Assembly (NCBI GenBank): GCA_035444285.1
Contig: DAOMOK010000017.1
Coordinates: forward strand, 97,774-161,773
DNA length: 64,000 nt
Origin: CAADGU01 sp035444285
Lineage (GTDB): Bacteria; Chloroflexota; Anaerolineae; Promineifilales; Promineifilaceae
Direction: 5' to 3'
A program made the translations under genes and the position numbers. Position 1 is the first letter of the stretch. Every line of letters begins with the position of its first letter. Below, piece by piece: positions 41,060-49,900 of the stretch. The notes beneath the pieces are model-generated. The model saw nothing but the letters and a program-made list of their open reading frames with translations, was not told where the DNA came from and searched no databases.

Positions 41060-42292
41060 CTATTTGATGATGAGCGGTAAAAAGATGATCCCCCCGTATT
41101 CAATGCTACCTACATCACAGGCAGCGCCTAACGGCCGTGGCCAGCCGCGCTGGTCAACGGAAGGGCAGTCCAGCCCATAGTCAATGGCCGGGCTGCCGGG
41201 CAGCAGCGCATAAGCACGTAGTGGCCCACCCATAGCATTCCAAATGCCCAACAACGGGTCGGTACTTAACAGATCAGATGGTTCAGCGACACAGGAGTTG
41301 TCGCTGACGATATTGCGCCCGGCCGAAGTGAGGGGAGGGCCGTCACAGTTCAGGCTGGGGCCGCTACCGGCTTCGTCCAGACTATTGGCGAAGATGTTGT
41401 TTTTGACGGTACTGCTACCGGCGGCGTTGTAGAGTGCGCCACCCAGGTCGGCCCGGTTTTCATTGAAGGTGTTGTTGGTGAGAGTGGCTTCGCCCGCTTT
41501 GTATAACCCGCCACCCCGGTCGGCCCGGTTATCGGAAAAGGTATTGTTGACTAACTGTGTGGTACCACCGCTGACGTACACACCACCACCCCAGCCAGTA
41601 GCGATGTTGCTGCGCAGCGCCGACATCTCCATGTTTACTGTGCCGCCGAAGCTCAAGATTCCACCACCATTGGTGGTCTGATTGCTAATCAGGTAGCTGG
41701 AAACGATGTTGACCGCGCCGCCATTATTGTAGATGGCGCCACCACTGTTGGCGGCGATGTTACTGCCCAACGAACTGTGATTTAAGAAAAGCACGCCCTG
41801 GTTATAGATGGCGCCGCCGTTGTCAGTAGCTTCGTTGCTGATGAACATGCTGCGGTTGATGGTGGCGCTGGCTTGCGGCCCAATGGACAGCCCACCGCCG
41901 CTGCCGGCGTTGCCATCTATGAGGACGAGGTCGTTGAGGGTCAGGTTGCCATTATCATAGACGTAGAAAATCTGGCGCAGATTTTCACCGTCCAGGGTGA
42001 TACGGCCGTCGCCGTTCACGATGACGGTTTGGTCGGTGGTATTGGTGTTCACGGTGATGGTGACCATTTCCGAGCCGCAGTCGAAGTTGATGACGCCGCC
42101 GGCGGCGACGGCATTGCTGAGGGCATTGGCCGCGTCCTGGGACTGGCAACTGGCGGCTGTGCCGTCGCCAATGGTGGCCTGAGTGGCCTGGCTGTCATAG
42201 GCATTCGCCAGATGCAGGCTGCCGGTAAGCAATGCCAACATGAGGGTGAGCGATATGAGCGATATGAGTAATAACAGAAATTTCAAACGCAT
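41060..42292 (-). CDS. Secreted beta-helix protein, choice-of-anchor Q type, with YLP-like tail
   Basis: 410 residues from ATG 42292, seven bases after AAGGAG. A signal peptide (LKFLLLLISLISLTLMLALLTGSLHLANA) precedes about ten parallel beta-helix turns of the polymorphic-membrane-protein kind: ISNEATDNGGAIYN, GSNIAANSGGAIYN, SDNRADRGGGLYK. The C-terminal DQRGWPRPLGAACDVGSIEYG is the choice-of-anchor-Q motif, and the last residues are IIFLPLIIK. It is probably displayed at the cell surface. A relation to the beta-helix protein at 17302 is limited to fold and tail. Confidence 0.82.
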   Translation of the reverse strand: MRLKFLLLLISLISLTLMLALLTGSLHLANAYDSQATQATIGDGTAASCQSQDAANALSNAVAAGGVINFDCGSEMVTITVNTNTTDQTVIVNGDGRITLDGENLRQIFYVYDNGNLTLNDLVLIDGNAGSGGGLSIGPQASATINRSMFISNEATDNGGAIYNQGVLFLNHSSLGSNIAANSGGAIYNNGGAVNIVSSYLISNQTTNGGGILSFGGTVNMEMSALRSNIATGWGGGVYVSGGTTQLVNNTFSDNRADRGGGLYKAGEATLTNNTFNENRADLGGALYNAAGSSTVKNNIFANSLDEAGSGPSLNCDGPPLTSAGRNIVSDNSCVAEPSDLLSTDPLLGIWNAMGGPLRAYALLPGSPAIDYGLDCPSVDQRGWPRPLGAACDVGSIEYGGIIFLPLIIK

Positions 42293-42431
42293 CTTGTTCT
42301 CCTTGTGCAAGTTCTGGGTTTGCAGCAGCCGCTTGGTCCGGCAAAACCGCTCAAGCGGTTACTACGAACTGTACTACAGGCAGGATGATACGGCACGGCC
42401 GTCCGAAATTCATCCTTCTGGCGTCCGAAAT

Positions 42432-42473
42432 CTGTACAAATTTACTGTACAATTGTCCATTATTATGGTACAA
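42432..42473. promoter_or_regulatory. Candidate operator: repeated TGTACAA
   Basis: CTGTACAA at 42432-42439 and 42445-42452 (13 bp apart) and TGGTACAA at 42466-42473, in an AT-rich stretch between the beta-helix gene and the XRE-cupin regulator. Repeats this close to a regulator start suggest autoregulation. Confidence 0.45.
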
Positions 42474-42551
42474 TTCTGGCGAGTAAAGCTGTAGTATGGA
42501 CATCCCTGTTTGCGCCATGAACGGGGATGTTCACTTAATACCAGGTGAAGC

Positions 42552-43157
42552 ATGACGCCATCCATTATGCCTGTCGGCCAACGATTACGAACTTTGCGGG
42601 AACAGCAAGGTCTGTCGCTGCGGGCGCTGGCCGAGCAGTGTGGCCTGTCGGTAAATGCTATCAGCCTGATTGAACGCGGAGAAACGTCACCGACGGTTTC
42701 ATCGCTGCACCAATTGGCGACGGCGTTAGGGGTGCCTATCACCAGCTTTTTTGAGGATCAACAGACACAAGCCGTTGTGTTTACACGGCCGTCTACCCGT
42801 TTGCGGTCGGAAGCCAATGGCGTGGTATTGGAGAGTTTGGGCATTGGACTGCGGCAGCAGCAGCTAGAGCCGTTTCACATCACCATTGCTCCTGGTGCGG
42901 GGAATCTGGATCAGGCTGTTACCCATGCCGGGGAGGAATTTGTTTACTGCCTGTCTGGGCAGATTGAGTATCACATTGGCGGTCGCCTGTTCTTGTTAGA
43001 GGCGGGCAGCAGTTTGTTATTTGAAGCAAGTTTGCCGCACTGTTTTTGTAATTCGGGTGATGGGCCGGCGGAGTTGATCATGCTGTTTTATGCCGGGGCC
43101 AGCAACCATCTGGTGCGTACGCTGCACATGGAAGCGTCCCATTTACAAAGCGCGTAA
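42552..43157 (+). CDS. XRE-family regulator with cupin domain
   Basis: 201 residues. Helix-turn-helix at about 8-62 (VGQRLRTLREQQGLSLRALAEQCGLSVNAISLIERGE) followed by a cupin barrel (GEEFVYCLSGQIEYHIGG, EAGSSLLFEASLPHCFCNSGD). Such regulators sense small molecules (amino acids, sugars, polyamines) through the cupin. An AGGTGA ribosome-binding site lies five bases before ATG 42552. The stop TAA is formed by the first CGTAATC unit of the following hairpin. Target genes are unknown; the beta-helix gene is divergent upstream. Confidence 0.85.
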   Translation: MTPSIMPVGQRLRTLREQQGLSLRALAEQCGLSVNAISLIERGETSPTVSSLHQLATALGVPITSFFEDQQTQAVVFTRPSTRLRSEANGVVLESLGIGLRQQQLEPFHITIAPGAGNLDQAVTHAGEEFVYCLSGQIEYHIGGRLFLLEAGSSLLFEASLPHCFCNSGDGPAELIMLFYAGASNHLVRTLHMEASHLQSA

Positions 43158-43217
43158 TCCGTGAGCTGCCATCCGTAACCCCATACGGTTCACGGATGAC
43201 GGCTCACGGATTACGGA
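43152..43217. repeat. CGTAATC hairpin
   Basis: CGTAATCCGTGAGCTGCCATCCGTAA pairs with CGGATGACGGCTCACGGATTACG around CCCCATACGGTTCA, nearly perfect over more than 20 bp. It contains the stop codon of the XRE-cupin gene. Confidence 0.88.
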
Positions 43218-43230
43218 ACTGGGGTAGATC

Positions 43231-43857
43231 ATGAACAAAAATCATGTTTTTTATGTAGGGTTGGTTGTTTTGCTGTTGTGGCTGTTAGTGGGCTGCGCGG
43301 GGGATGTGGTAGAGCCGGCGGTAACGGCCGTGCCCACAGAAACTATCACCGCCCCGGCTGAAGTGGTGGTAGTACGTGACGCCGTGCTGGATTATTTGCG
43401 GCAAGGGGCTAATGAATGTGTGCCGCCGGCCATGTCTGTCTGGCAAACCAGTACGGGCGGTCCACAGACGCCCGCCGGTTATGCACTGTATCGTTTTACG
43501 ACCGGCGATAGCTGCACGGTGACGATTTCGTATCCACTGGAAAATAAGGCGGAGCCGTTATACCACGTGGCATTGGGGCACGGGGCCACCGGCTTTTGCT
43601 GGCAGGCGTTGGTGGATGGGCGCGGGCGTGTGGTCAAAACCGGGGTAGCGGCGAATAACGATCCAGACATTGGTAATCCGGCCGCTATTTATTGTGAGGC
43701 CCAGGGGCATGTGTTTGAGGTGGTGACGCAGCCAACCGGTTTGCAGTGTGGTTACTGCGTTTTTGCCGATGGCAGCCGGTGCAATGGGTGGGCGTATCTG
43801 CACAATGAATGCCAACCAGGCGATCAGCCGGGTGGCACAGCGGGTGACGGTTCGTAA
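43231..43857 (+). CDS. DUF333-containing lipoprotein
   Basis: 208 residues. Signal peptide with lipobox LLVGC, a short Thr/Pro linker, then a cysteine-containing domain and a C-terminal DUF333 module: NPAAIYCEAQGHVFEVVT ... QCGYCVFADGSRCNGWAYLHNEC. DUF333 modules are small cysteine-rich repeats often labelled putative hemolysin, without demonstrated function. It should sit at the outer surface of the cell membrane. Confidence 0.75.
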   Translation: MNKNHVFYVGLVVLLLWLLVGCAGDVVEPAVTAVPTETITAPAEVVVVRDAVLDYLRQGANECVPPAMSVWQTSTGGPQTPAGYALYRFTTGDSCTVTISYPLENKAEPLYHVALGHGATGFCWQALVDGRGRVVKTGVAANNDPDIGNPAAIYCEAQGHVFEVVTQPTGLQCGYCVFADGSRCNGWAYLHNECQPGDQPGGTAGDGS

Positions 43858-43905
43858 CGTTCGATTGTCGTCATCTTGTTTTTGTCTGTAGAACGGGCTA
43901 GTATC

Positions 43906-43994
43906 CGTAACCCGAAGTCCGTAAACCGTTGTCCAACGGATTTTCCAGAGGCAGAGCCTTCGGATTAATGGTACGGATTACCGAATACGGGTAC
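43906..43994. repeat. 89-bp composite repeat, copy 2
   Basis: CGTAACCCGAAGTCCGTAAACCG ... TTTTCCAGAGGCAGAGCCTTCGG ... GGATTACCGAATACGGGTAC. Aligns with 12291-12380 over its whole length with about ten differences by eye. Intergenic, before the luciferase-family gene. Confidence 0.85.
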
Positions 43995-44032
43995 CAGGAT
44001 AGCGGAATACTGGCAAAAAACAGGATGGAAAG

Positions 44033-45139
44033 ATGACACAATCTGAACAAACCTACGGATCAGCCCAATTGAACCAATCAGCACGCCAGTTTGAGATTGG
44101 CCTGTACTCCTTTGTAGAATTGACACCCGATCCGTTGACCGGGCAGCTAATGACCTCTGCCGAGCGGCTGTCTCAACTGCTAGAAAGCATTGAATTGGCC
44201 GATCAGGTGGGGCTGGATGTGTATGGCATTGGGGAGCATCACCGGCCTGAGTATATATCTTCCGCGCCAGCCGTTATCCTGGCGGCAGCGGCGGCCCGCA
44301 CGAAACGGATTCGCCTGAGCAGCGCCGTGACGGTGCTGAGTTCAGATGATCCGGTGCGTGTGTTTCAGGATTTTGCGACGTTGGATTTGCTATCTCACGG
44401 CCGTGCCGAAATCATGGCCGGTCGTGGCTCTTTCATCGAATCCTTCCCCTTGTTTGGTTATGACTTGCGTGACTATAACGGGCTTTTTACCGAGAAACTG
44501 GAGCTGCTGCTGCAACTGCGGGAGTCGGAACAGGTGACATGGTCGGGCCGGTTCCGGCCCGAATTGGCGGGGCAGGGGGTGTATCCACGGCCGTACCAGG
44601 AAAAGCTGCCCATCTGGATCGCGGTGGGCGGCACGCCAGAGTCGGTGGTGCGGGCGGCGCGATTGGGGCTGCCGCTGGCGCTGGCTATCATTGGCGGCCT
44701 GCCGGAACAGTTTGCGCCGTTGAGCCGCTTGTATTGGGACACGGCCGTGCGCGCCGGGCACGATCCAGCACAACTGAGCTTTAGCATCAATTCGCACGGC
44801 TTCATTGCTGAAGATTCACGGCAGGCGATTGAGGATACTTTCCCCGCCTACAAACAGGTGATGGATAAAATTGGCCGTGAGCGGGGCTGGACGCCGATGA
44901 CCAGGGAGCAGTTTGAAGCATCTTGCACATTGCGCGGCGCTAATTTTATCGGCACAACAGACGAGATTATTGAGAAGATTCTCTTTCAACATCAGATTTT
45001 TGGGCACCAGCGTTTTCTGCTGCAAATGAGCGTGGGCACGATGCCGCACGACAAAATCATGCATGCCATTGAACTGCTGGGCACAAAGGTGGCCCCGGTG
45101 GTGCGGGCGGAAATTGCCCGCACCACATCTCATGGGTGA
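44033..45139 (+). CDS. LLM class flavin-dependent oxidoreductase (bacterial luciferase family)
   Basis: 368 residues. IGLYSFVELTPDPLTGQ, YGIGEHHRPEYISSAPAVILAAAAARTKRIRLSS and FATLDLLSHGRAEIMAGRGSFIESFPLFGYDL are the pattern of the Atu2307/SP_0267 subgroup. These enzymes use reduced FMN supplied by another reductase; substrates are mostly unknown. A GATGGAAAG stretch lies upstream of ATG 44033. It is not clearly in an operon. Confidence 0.87.
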   Translation: MTQSEQTYGSAQLNQSARQFEIGLYSFVELTPDPLTGQLMTSAERLSQLLESIELADQVGLDVYGIGEHHRPEYISSAPAVILAAAAARTKRIRLSSAVTVLSSDDPVRVFQDFATLDLLSHGRAEIMAGRGSFIESFPLFGYDLRDYNGLFTEKLELLLQLRESEQVTWSGRFRPELAGQGVYPRPYQEKLPIWIAVGGTPESVVRAARLGLPLALAIIGGLPEQFAPLSRLYWDTAVRAGHDPAQLSFSINSHGFIAEDSRQAIEDTFPAYKQVMDKIGRERGWTPMTREQFEASCTLRGANFIGTTDEIIEKILFQHQIFGHQRFLLQMSVGTMPHDKIMHAIELLGTKVAPVVRAEIARTTSHG

Positions 45140-45208
45140 AAACAAACACAAAATTGCTGCCCACATGTTAACGCATTTGCCATTATTTTAATTTAATACG
45201 GGCCGCAT

Positions 45209-45601
45209 ATGGACAGAATTAAAAAGCATTTGCTTTGTTTGCTCGTCTCACTCTTTCCCCTTTGGTTTATGGTGATTGTTTATATGGGGATGGGTTATGG
45301 GATAGATTTTTCGCTCCTGGTACCTGCCTCTTTACAGGTATTGAACTGGGTAGGACCGTTGGCTGACTTTATAAATTTCGTGATAGGGTCATGGTTTTAT
45401 TACCTGCTTCTTTTATTGGCTATGGTATCTGTGTATGGATTGGTCTATCGGGCACAAAAAGAAGAACATAGTAGCAAAGAAAGGTGGGGGTTGGCCATTG
45501 TTGCACTGACGATGACAGCCAGCCTGGCGGGGTATTTCTTCCTGACCTGGGTATATGTTGTCTATGTCCTGATGCCAAAGATACAAGAAATAGGTTGGTA
45601 G
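45209..45601 (+). CDS. Small integral membrane protein, unknown
   Basis: 130 residues with three or four hydrophobic helices (about 10-30, 55-78, 95-120). No family recognised. Coding sequence and flanks are AT-richer than average and the ACGGCCGT octamer is missing from about 44750 to 45920, a pattern seen also around the lipoprotein at 14839. It may be a recent acquisition. Confidence 0.6.
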   Translation: MDRIKKHLLCLLVSLFPLWFMVIVYMGMGYGIDFSLLVPASLQVLNWVGPLADFINFVIGSWFYYLLLLLAMVSVYGLVYRAQKEEHSSKERWGLAIVALTMTASLAGYFFLTWVYVVYVLMPKIQEIGW

Positions 45602-45686
45602 GCGCTGTCCTTGCTGTCTTGAAAATAGTTTGTAGCAGGCATTTTAACGCCGTCAGAAGGCAATAAATCGCCCACTACAAACATTT

Positions 45687-45914
45687 TCATTCAGCCTTGT
45701 CTGCTTCACCGGCACACGCCAGGCAAACCAAAATCTCCTTCACAATTTCCACCCCTTCACCACCTGGGTCATCTTTCCACTCCACCTTACCGCCAGACTT
45801 GATGCGATTCACTTCAGGGCGTGGCGGGTAGCTTTTGGGACGGGTGGCGATTACCAGACGATGCGCCGGGGTGCGAGCGGACACAATTTGTTTACATAAG
45901 TCACATTTGAACAT
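45687..45914 (-). CDS. Small zinc-ribbon-like protein
   Basis: 75 residues. MFKCDLCKQIV opens with CxxC and LVCLACAGEA closes with a second CxxC, giving a four-cysteine metal site, with a basic YPPRPEVNRI segment between. Likely nucleic-acid binding or a protein-interaction ribbon. No ribosome-binding site is obvious. Confidence 0.6.
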   Translation of the reverse strand: MFKCDLCKQIVSARTPAHRLVIATRPKSYPPRPEVNRIKSGGKVEWKDDPGGEGVEIVKEILVCLACAGEADKAE

Positions 45915-46119
45915 TCTTTACGGCCGTTTATGGTTAGCTTCCCACGCGGCCGTCACGCAGGAAGGGGTAAATGCAGGCAGTAGCCCATGAATAAAATAGT
46001 TGATTGTATGAGGTTGTGGGGGTACGGCCGTCACGTCAAACAAAAGAATATTGTGGGGAGTATAGCAGATTATTGGGGGAGGCACTTCATAGCTTCAATG
46101 AAATCTGCCCAAATCACAA

Positions 46120-46147
46120 TTGACAGATCATTCAAAAAGGATATGAT
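46120..46147 (+). promoter_or_regulatory. Sigma70-like promoter ahead of the NYN gene
   Basis: TTGACA, 16-bp spacer, TATGAT. Both boxes are near consensus. The predicted start is near 46155. Confidence 0.65.
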
Positions 46148-46154
46148 CTGGTTA

Positions 46155-46219
46155 AATATCCCCCCAAATTCTTCGGAATTTGGGCGCGAGGCCGTCATTG
46201 ACGGCCTCTGCTTTTTTTT
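46155..46219 (+). ncRNA. Short leader with UUCG hairpin and intrinsic terminator
   Basis: CCCAAATTC, TTCG, GAATTTGGG (46163-46184) makes a 9-bp stem with the exceptionally stable C(UUCG)G tetraloop. GAGGCCGTC, ATT, GACGGCCTC (46188-46208) and eight T (46212-46219) form a strong terminator. The NYN ATG is only nine bases beyond. Either a 65-nt small RNA is made here, or the NYN gene is controlled by termination in its leader. The remainder of 45915-46227 has no gene I can support. Confidence 0.65.
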
Positions 46220-46227
46220 GTGCTGCT

Positions 46228-46851
46228 ATGAAGACCTACATTTACGTTGATGGCTTTAATTTATACTACGGGGCACTCAAAGGAACACCATATAAGTGGC
46301 TAGACCTGGCAAAATTGTGCCAATCAATATTGCCCAAGAACCAAATTGTAAAAATCAAATACTTCACGGCCCGGGTGAGTGCCCGCCCAGATGATCCGCA
46401 ACAACCTGCTCGTCAACAAGCCTATTTGCGAGCGCTGTCTACCATTCCAAACCTGGAGATTATTTACGGCCGCTTCCTCAGCAGTAAAGTTCACATGCGG
46501 CTCACAAATCCACCAGTTAAGGGATCACCCTACGTCCAGGTCTACAAAATGGAGGAAAAGGGTTCAGATGTCAATTTGGGAGTTCACCTCTTGCATGATG
46601 GGCATTTGAGTGTTTATGAGGTGGCAATCGTCATCTCCAACGATTCCGATCTGGTAGAACCCATCCGATTGGTACAGCAAGATTTGCAAAAGCCAGTCGG
46701 TATTCTCAACCCCTACGCAAAACCGAGCCACGTTTTGAAATAACATGCCACCTTTATCAAGCCTATCCGCAAGGGAGCTTTGGCCGCCAGCCAGTTTCCG
46801 GTTCAGTTGCGTGATACCACTGGTATTTTTCATAAGCCAAAGAGTTGGTGA
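46228..46851 (+). pseudogene. NYN-domain nuclease gene interrupted by an in-frame stop
   Basis: MKTYIYVDGFNLYYG starts a PIN-like NYN (DUF88/LabA) protein; EEKGSDVNLGVHLL and VISNDSDLVEPI carry the other acidic residues. The frame reaches TAA at 46741-46743 after 171 codons. Beyond it the same frame continues HATFIKPIRKGALAAS, then QFPVQLRD and FHKPKSW to TGA 46849-46851, which is exactly the C-terminus expected for this family. A full copy would be 207 residues. One nonsense substitution (or a sequencing error) therefore truncates it. The truncated form keeps all acidic residues and might still act. No ribosome-binding site is visible. Confidence 0.75.
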
Positions 46852-46900
46852 TGGAAAACGGCCGTACCCCACCCACTACGGCCGTCCTATCTCCCAATCT

Positions 46901-49900
46901 CTACATATTCCTTCTATACTGTCCCCCCACCGCATACATCGCCTGCGTAATCTGGCCCAGAGAGCAAACCTTCACCGCCTCCATCAGCGATTCAAAGGTG
47001 TTTTCATTGTGCGTGGCCGCATCCTGGAGATCGTGCAGAGCAGCGGCGGCTTTGGCGGCATCACGGCCGACCAAAGCCTCCACATTCGCAATCTGCCGCT
47101 CCTTCTCTTCCGTTGTCGCCCGGATCACCTCTTTGGGCAGGATGGTGGGTGAGCCTTCATCCGACAGGAAGGTGTTCACGCCGATGATCGGCAGTTCGCC
47201 CGAATGTTTCAGGCTTTCGTAGTAGAGTGACTCCTCTTGAATTTTGCCACGCTGGTACATCGTCTCCATCGCCCCCAAGACGCCGCCCCGCTCCGTGATG
47301 CGGTCAAATTCCAGCAGCACCGCCTCTTCCACCAGGTCGGTCAATTCCTCGATGATAAACGCCCCTTGCAGCGGATTCTCGTTTTTCGCCAGACCCAACT
47401 CTTTGTTGATGATCAGTTGGATGGCCATCGCCCGCCGCACCGATTCTTCGGTGGGGGTGGTGATGGCCTCGTCGTAGGCGTTGGTGTGCAGCGAGTTGCA
47501 GTTGTCGTAGATGGCGTACAACGCTTGCAAGGTGGTGCGGATGTCGTTGAAGCCGATTTCCTGAGCGTGCAGCGAACGGCCGCTCGTCTGAATGTGATAT
47601 TTGAGCATTTGCGCCCGCTCGTTGGCCTTGTATTTCAGCTTCATCGCCTTGGCCCAAATGCGCCGCGCCACCCGGCCAATCACCGCATACTCCGGGTCTA
47701 TGCCGTTGGAGAAAAAGAAGGAAAAGTTAGGGGCAAAGGCGTTGATATCCATGCCCCGCGCCAGGTAATACTCCACAAACGTGAAGCCGTTTGCCAGGGT
47801 AAAGGCCAGTTGGCTGATGGGATTGGCCCCTGCTTCGGCGATGTGGTAGCCGGAAATGGAGACGCTGTAAAAGTTGCGCACGTTGTGGTCAATGAAGTAT
47901 TGCTGCACGTCACCCATCAGCCGCAGGGCAAATTCGGTGGAGAAGATGCAGGTGTTTTGCGCCTGATCTTCTTTGAGAATGTCCGCCTGCACGGTGCCGC
48001 GCACGGCCGTCAGCGTTTGTGCCTTAATCTCCTCATACAGTTCACGGGGCAACACCTGGTCGCCGGTGACGCCCAGCAGCAGCAGCCCCAGGCCGTCATT
48101 ACCTTCCGGCAATTCGCCCGCGTAGCGCGGTCTTTCCAGGCCGCGGCCTTCGTAAATTTCGGCAATTTTGGCTTCTATCTTGTCCACCAATCCATGCTGG
48201 CGGATGTACAGTTCACATTGCTGGTCTACGGCCGTGTTCAGAAAAAACGCCAGCACCGTCGCCGCCGGGCCGTTGATGGTCATGCTCACCGACGTCGCCG
48301 GGTCGCACAGGTTAAAGCCGCTGTACAGCTTTTTGGCGTCGTCCAGGCTGGCGATGGAGACGCCAGAGTTGCCCACCTTGCCGTAAATGTCTGGGCGCGG
48401 GGCCGGGTCTTCGCCGTACAGCGTCACCGAGTCAAAGGCGGTACTCAGGCGGCGGGCGGGCATGTTCAGCGAAACGTAGTGGAAGCGTTTGTTGGTGCGT
48501 TCCGGGCCACCTTCACCGGCAAACATGCGCGTCGGGTCTTCGGCCGTGCGTTTGAAGGGGAAGACGCCAGCCGTGTACGGAAATTCGCCGGGCACATTTT
48601 CTTGCCGCGCCCAACGCAGAATGTCGCCCCAACCTTCGTAGCGGGGCAGCGCTACTTTGGGGACATGGTTGTGCGAGAGTGTTTCGCTGGTGGTGGGCAC
48701 ACGCACGTCACGGCCGCGCACCTGGTACACATACTCGTCAGCCTGATACCGCGCTTTCAAATTCGCCCAGCCGTCCAACGTGGCCTGGTTGTGTGGGTCT
48801 AGATCGAGCCGCACCTGGGCAGCCACCTCCTGTAGCTGTTTGATGAGCCGATCTTTGTCATCCAGGCGGCTTTTTTGTAGGGCGGTGATGGCCTGTTCGA
48901 TGCCGTAAAGCTGGTTGGCGATGGCTGCTTGCGCTTCCACCCATTCGTCGTACTGGCGGATGGTTTCAGCGATTTCGCTGAGGTAGCGGGTGCGGCGCGG
49001 TGGGATGATCTCGATTTTTTCCGATTCACCGGTGAGCAAATCGAGATTAGGGTGCAGGTCGGCGTTGGTTTTGTCGGCGAGGGTGGTCATCACGGCCGTG
49101 TACAACGCATTCGTCCCCGGATCATTAAACTGGCTGGCAATGGTACCAAATACCGGCATCTCCTCTACCGGCTTTTGCCACAACTGGTGGTTGCGCTGGA
49201 ACTGCTTTTTCACGTCACGCAGGGCGTCTTGCGCCCCGCGCTTGTCAAACTTGTTGATGGCAATCAAGTCGGCGAAGTCCAGCATGTCAATTTTTTCAAG
49301 CTGCGTGGCCGCGCCGTACTCCGGGGTCATCACATAGAGCGACGCATCGCAGAAGTCCACAATTTCCGTGTCTGATTGGCCGATGCCGGACGTTTCCAGG
49401 ATGATGAGGTCAAACTGGGCCGCTTTGAGGATGTTCAACACTTCGGGGATGTAGCGGGAGAGGGCCAGGTTGGATTGGCGGGTGGCCAGGGAGCGCATGT
49501 AGACACGGCCGTTGCTAACGCTGTTCATGCGAATCCGATCCCCCAGCAGCGCCCCGCCCGTTTTGCGCTTGGAGGGGTCTACGCTGACGATAGCCACATT
49601 CTTATCAGCGGCGTCCCCGCCGCCGAAGTCCAGCAAAAAGCGGCGTACCAGTTCATCCACCAACGACGATTTACCCGCGCCGCCGGTGCCGGTGATACCT
49701 AACACGGGCGGGTGCGCCAACCCTTCCAGTCGGGCGTGAACTTCGTCCATGATCGGCTCTACCAGGTCGGGTTCGTTTTCAACGGCGGAGATGAGGCGGG
49801 CCAGGGCGCGGTGTGTGACCCAGTTTTTAATTTCGGGGCGGAGGGCGACGGGGGAGCCGTAATCCGTAATCCGTGAACCGTATTCCGTGTAGGCTTCGTG

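Noticed and set aside
45987..46250. 87-codon plus-strand frame across the NYN leader
   Set aside because: It runs through the promoter, UUCG hairpin and terminator, and has no ribosome-binding site or recognisable content.
47237..48802. 521-codon open frame on the plus strand opposite icmF
   Set aside because: It is antisense to the well-conserved IcmF coding sequence, and its composition (many His, Gln, Arg, Val) is typical of a shadow frame.
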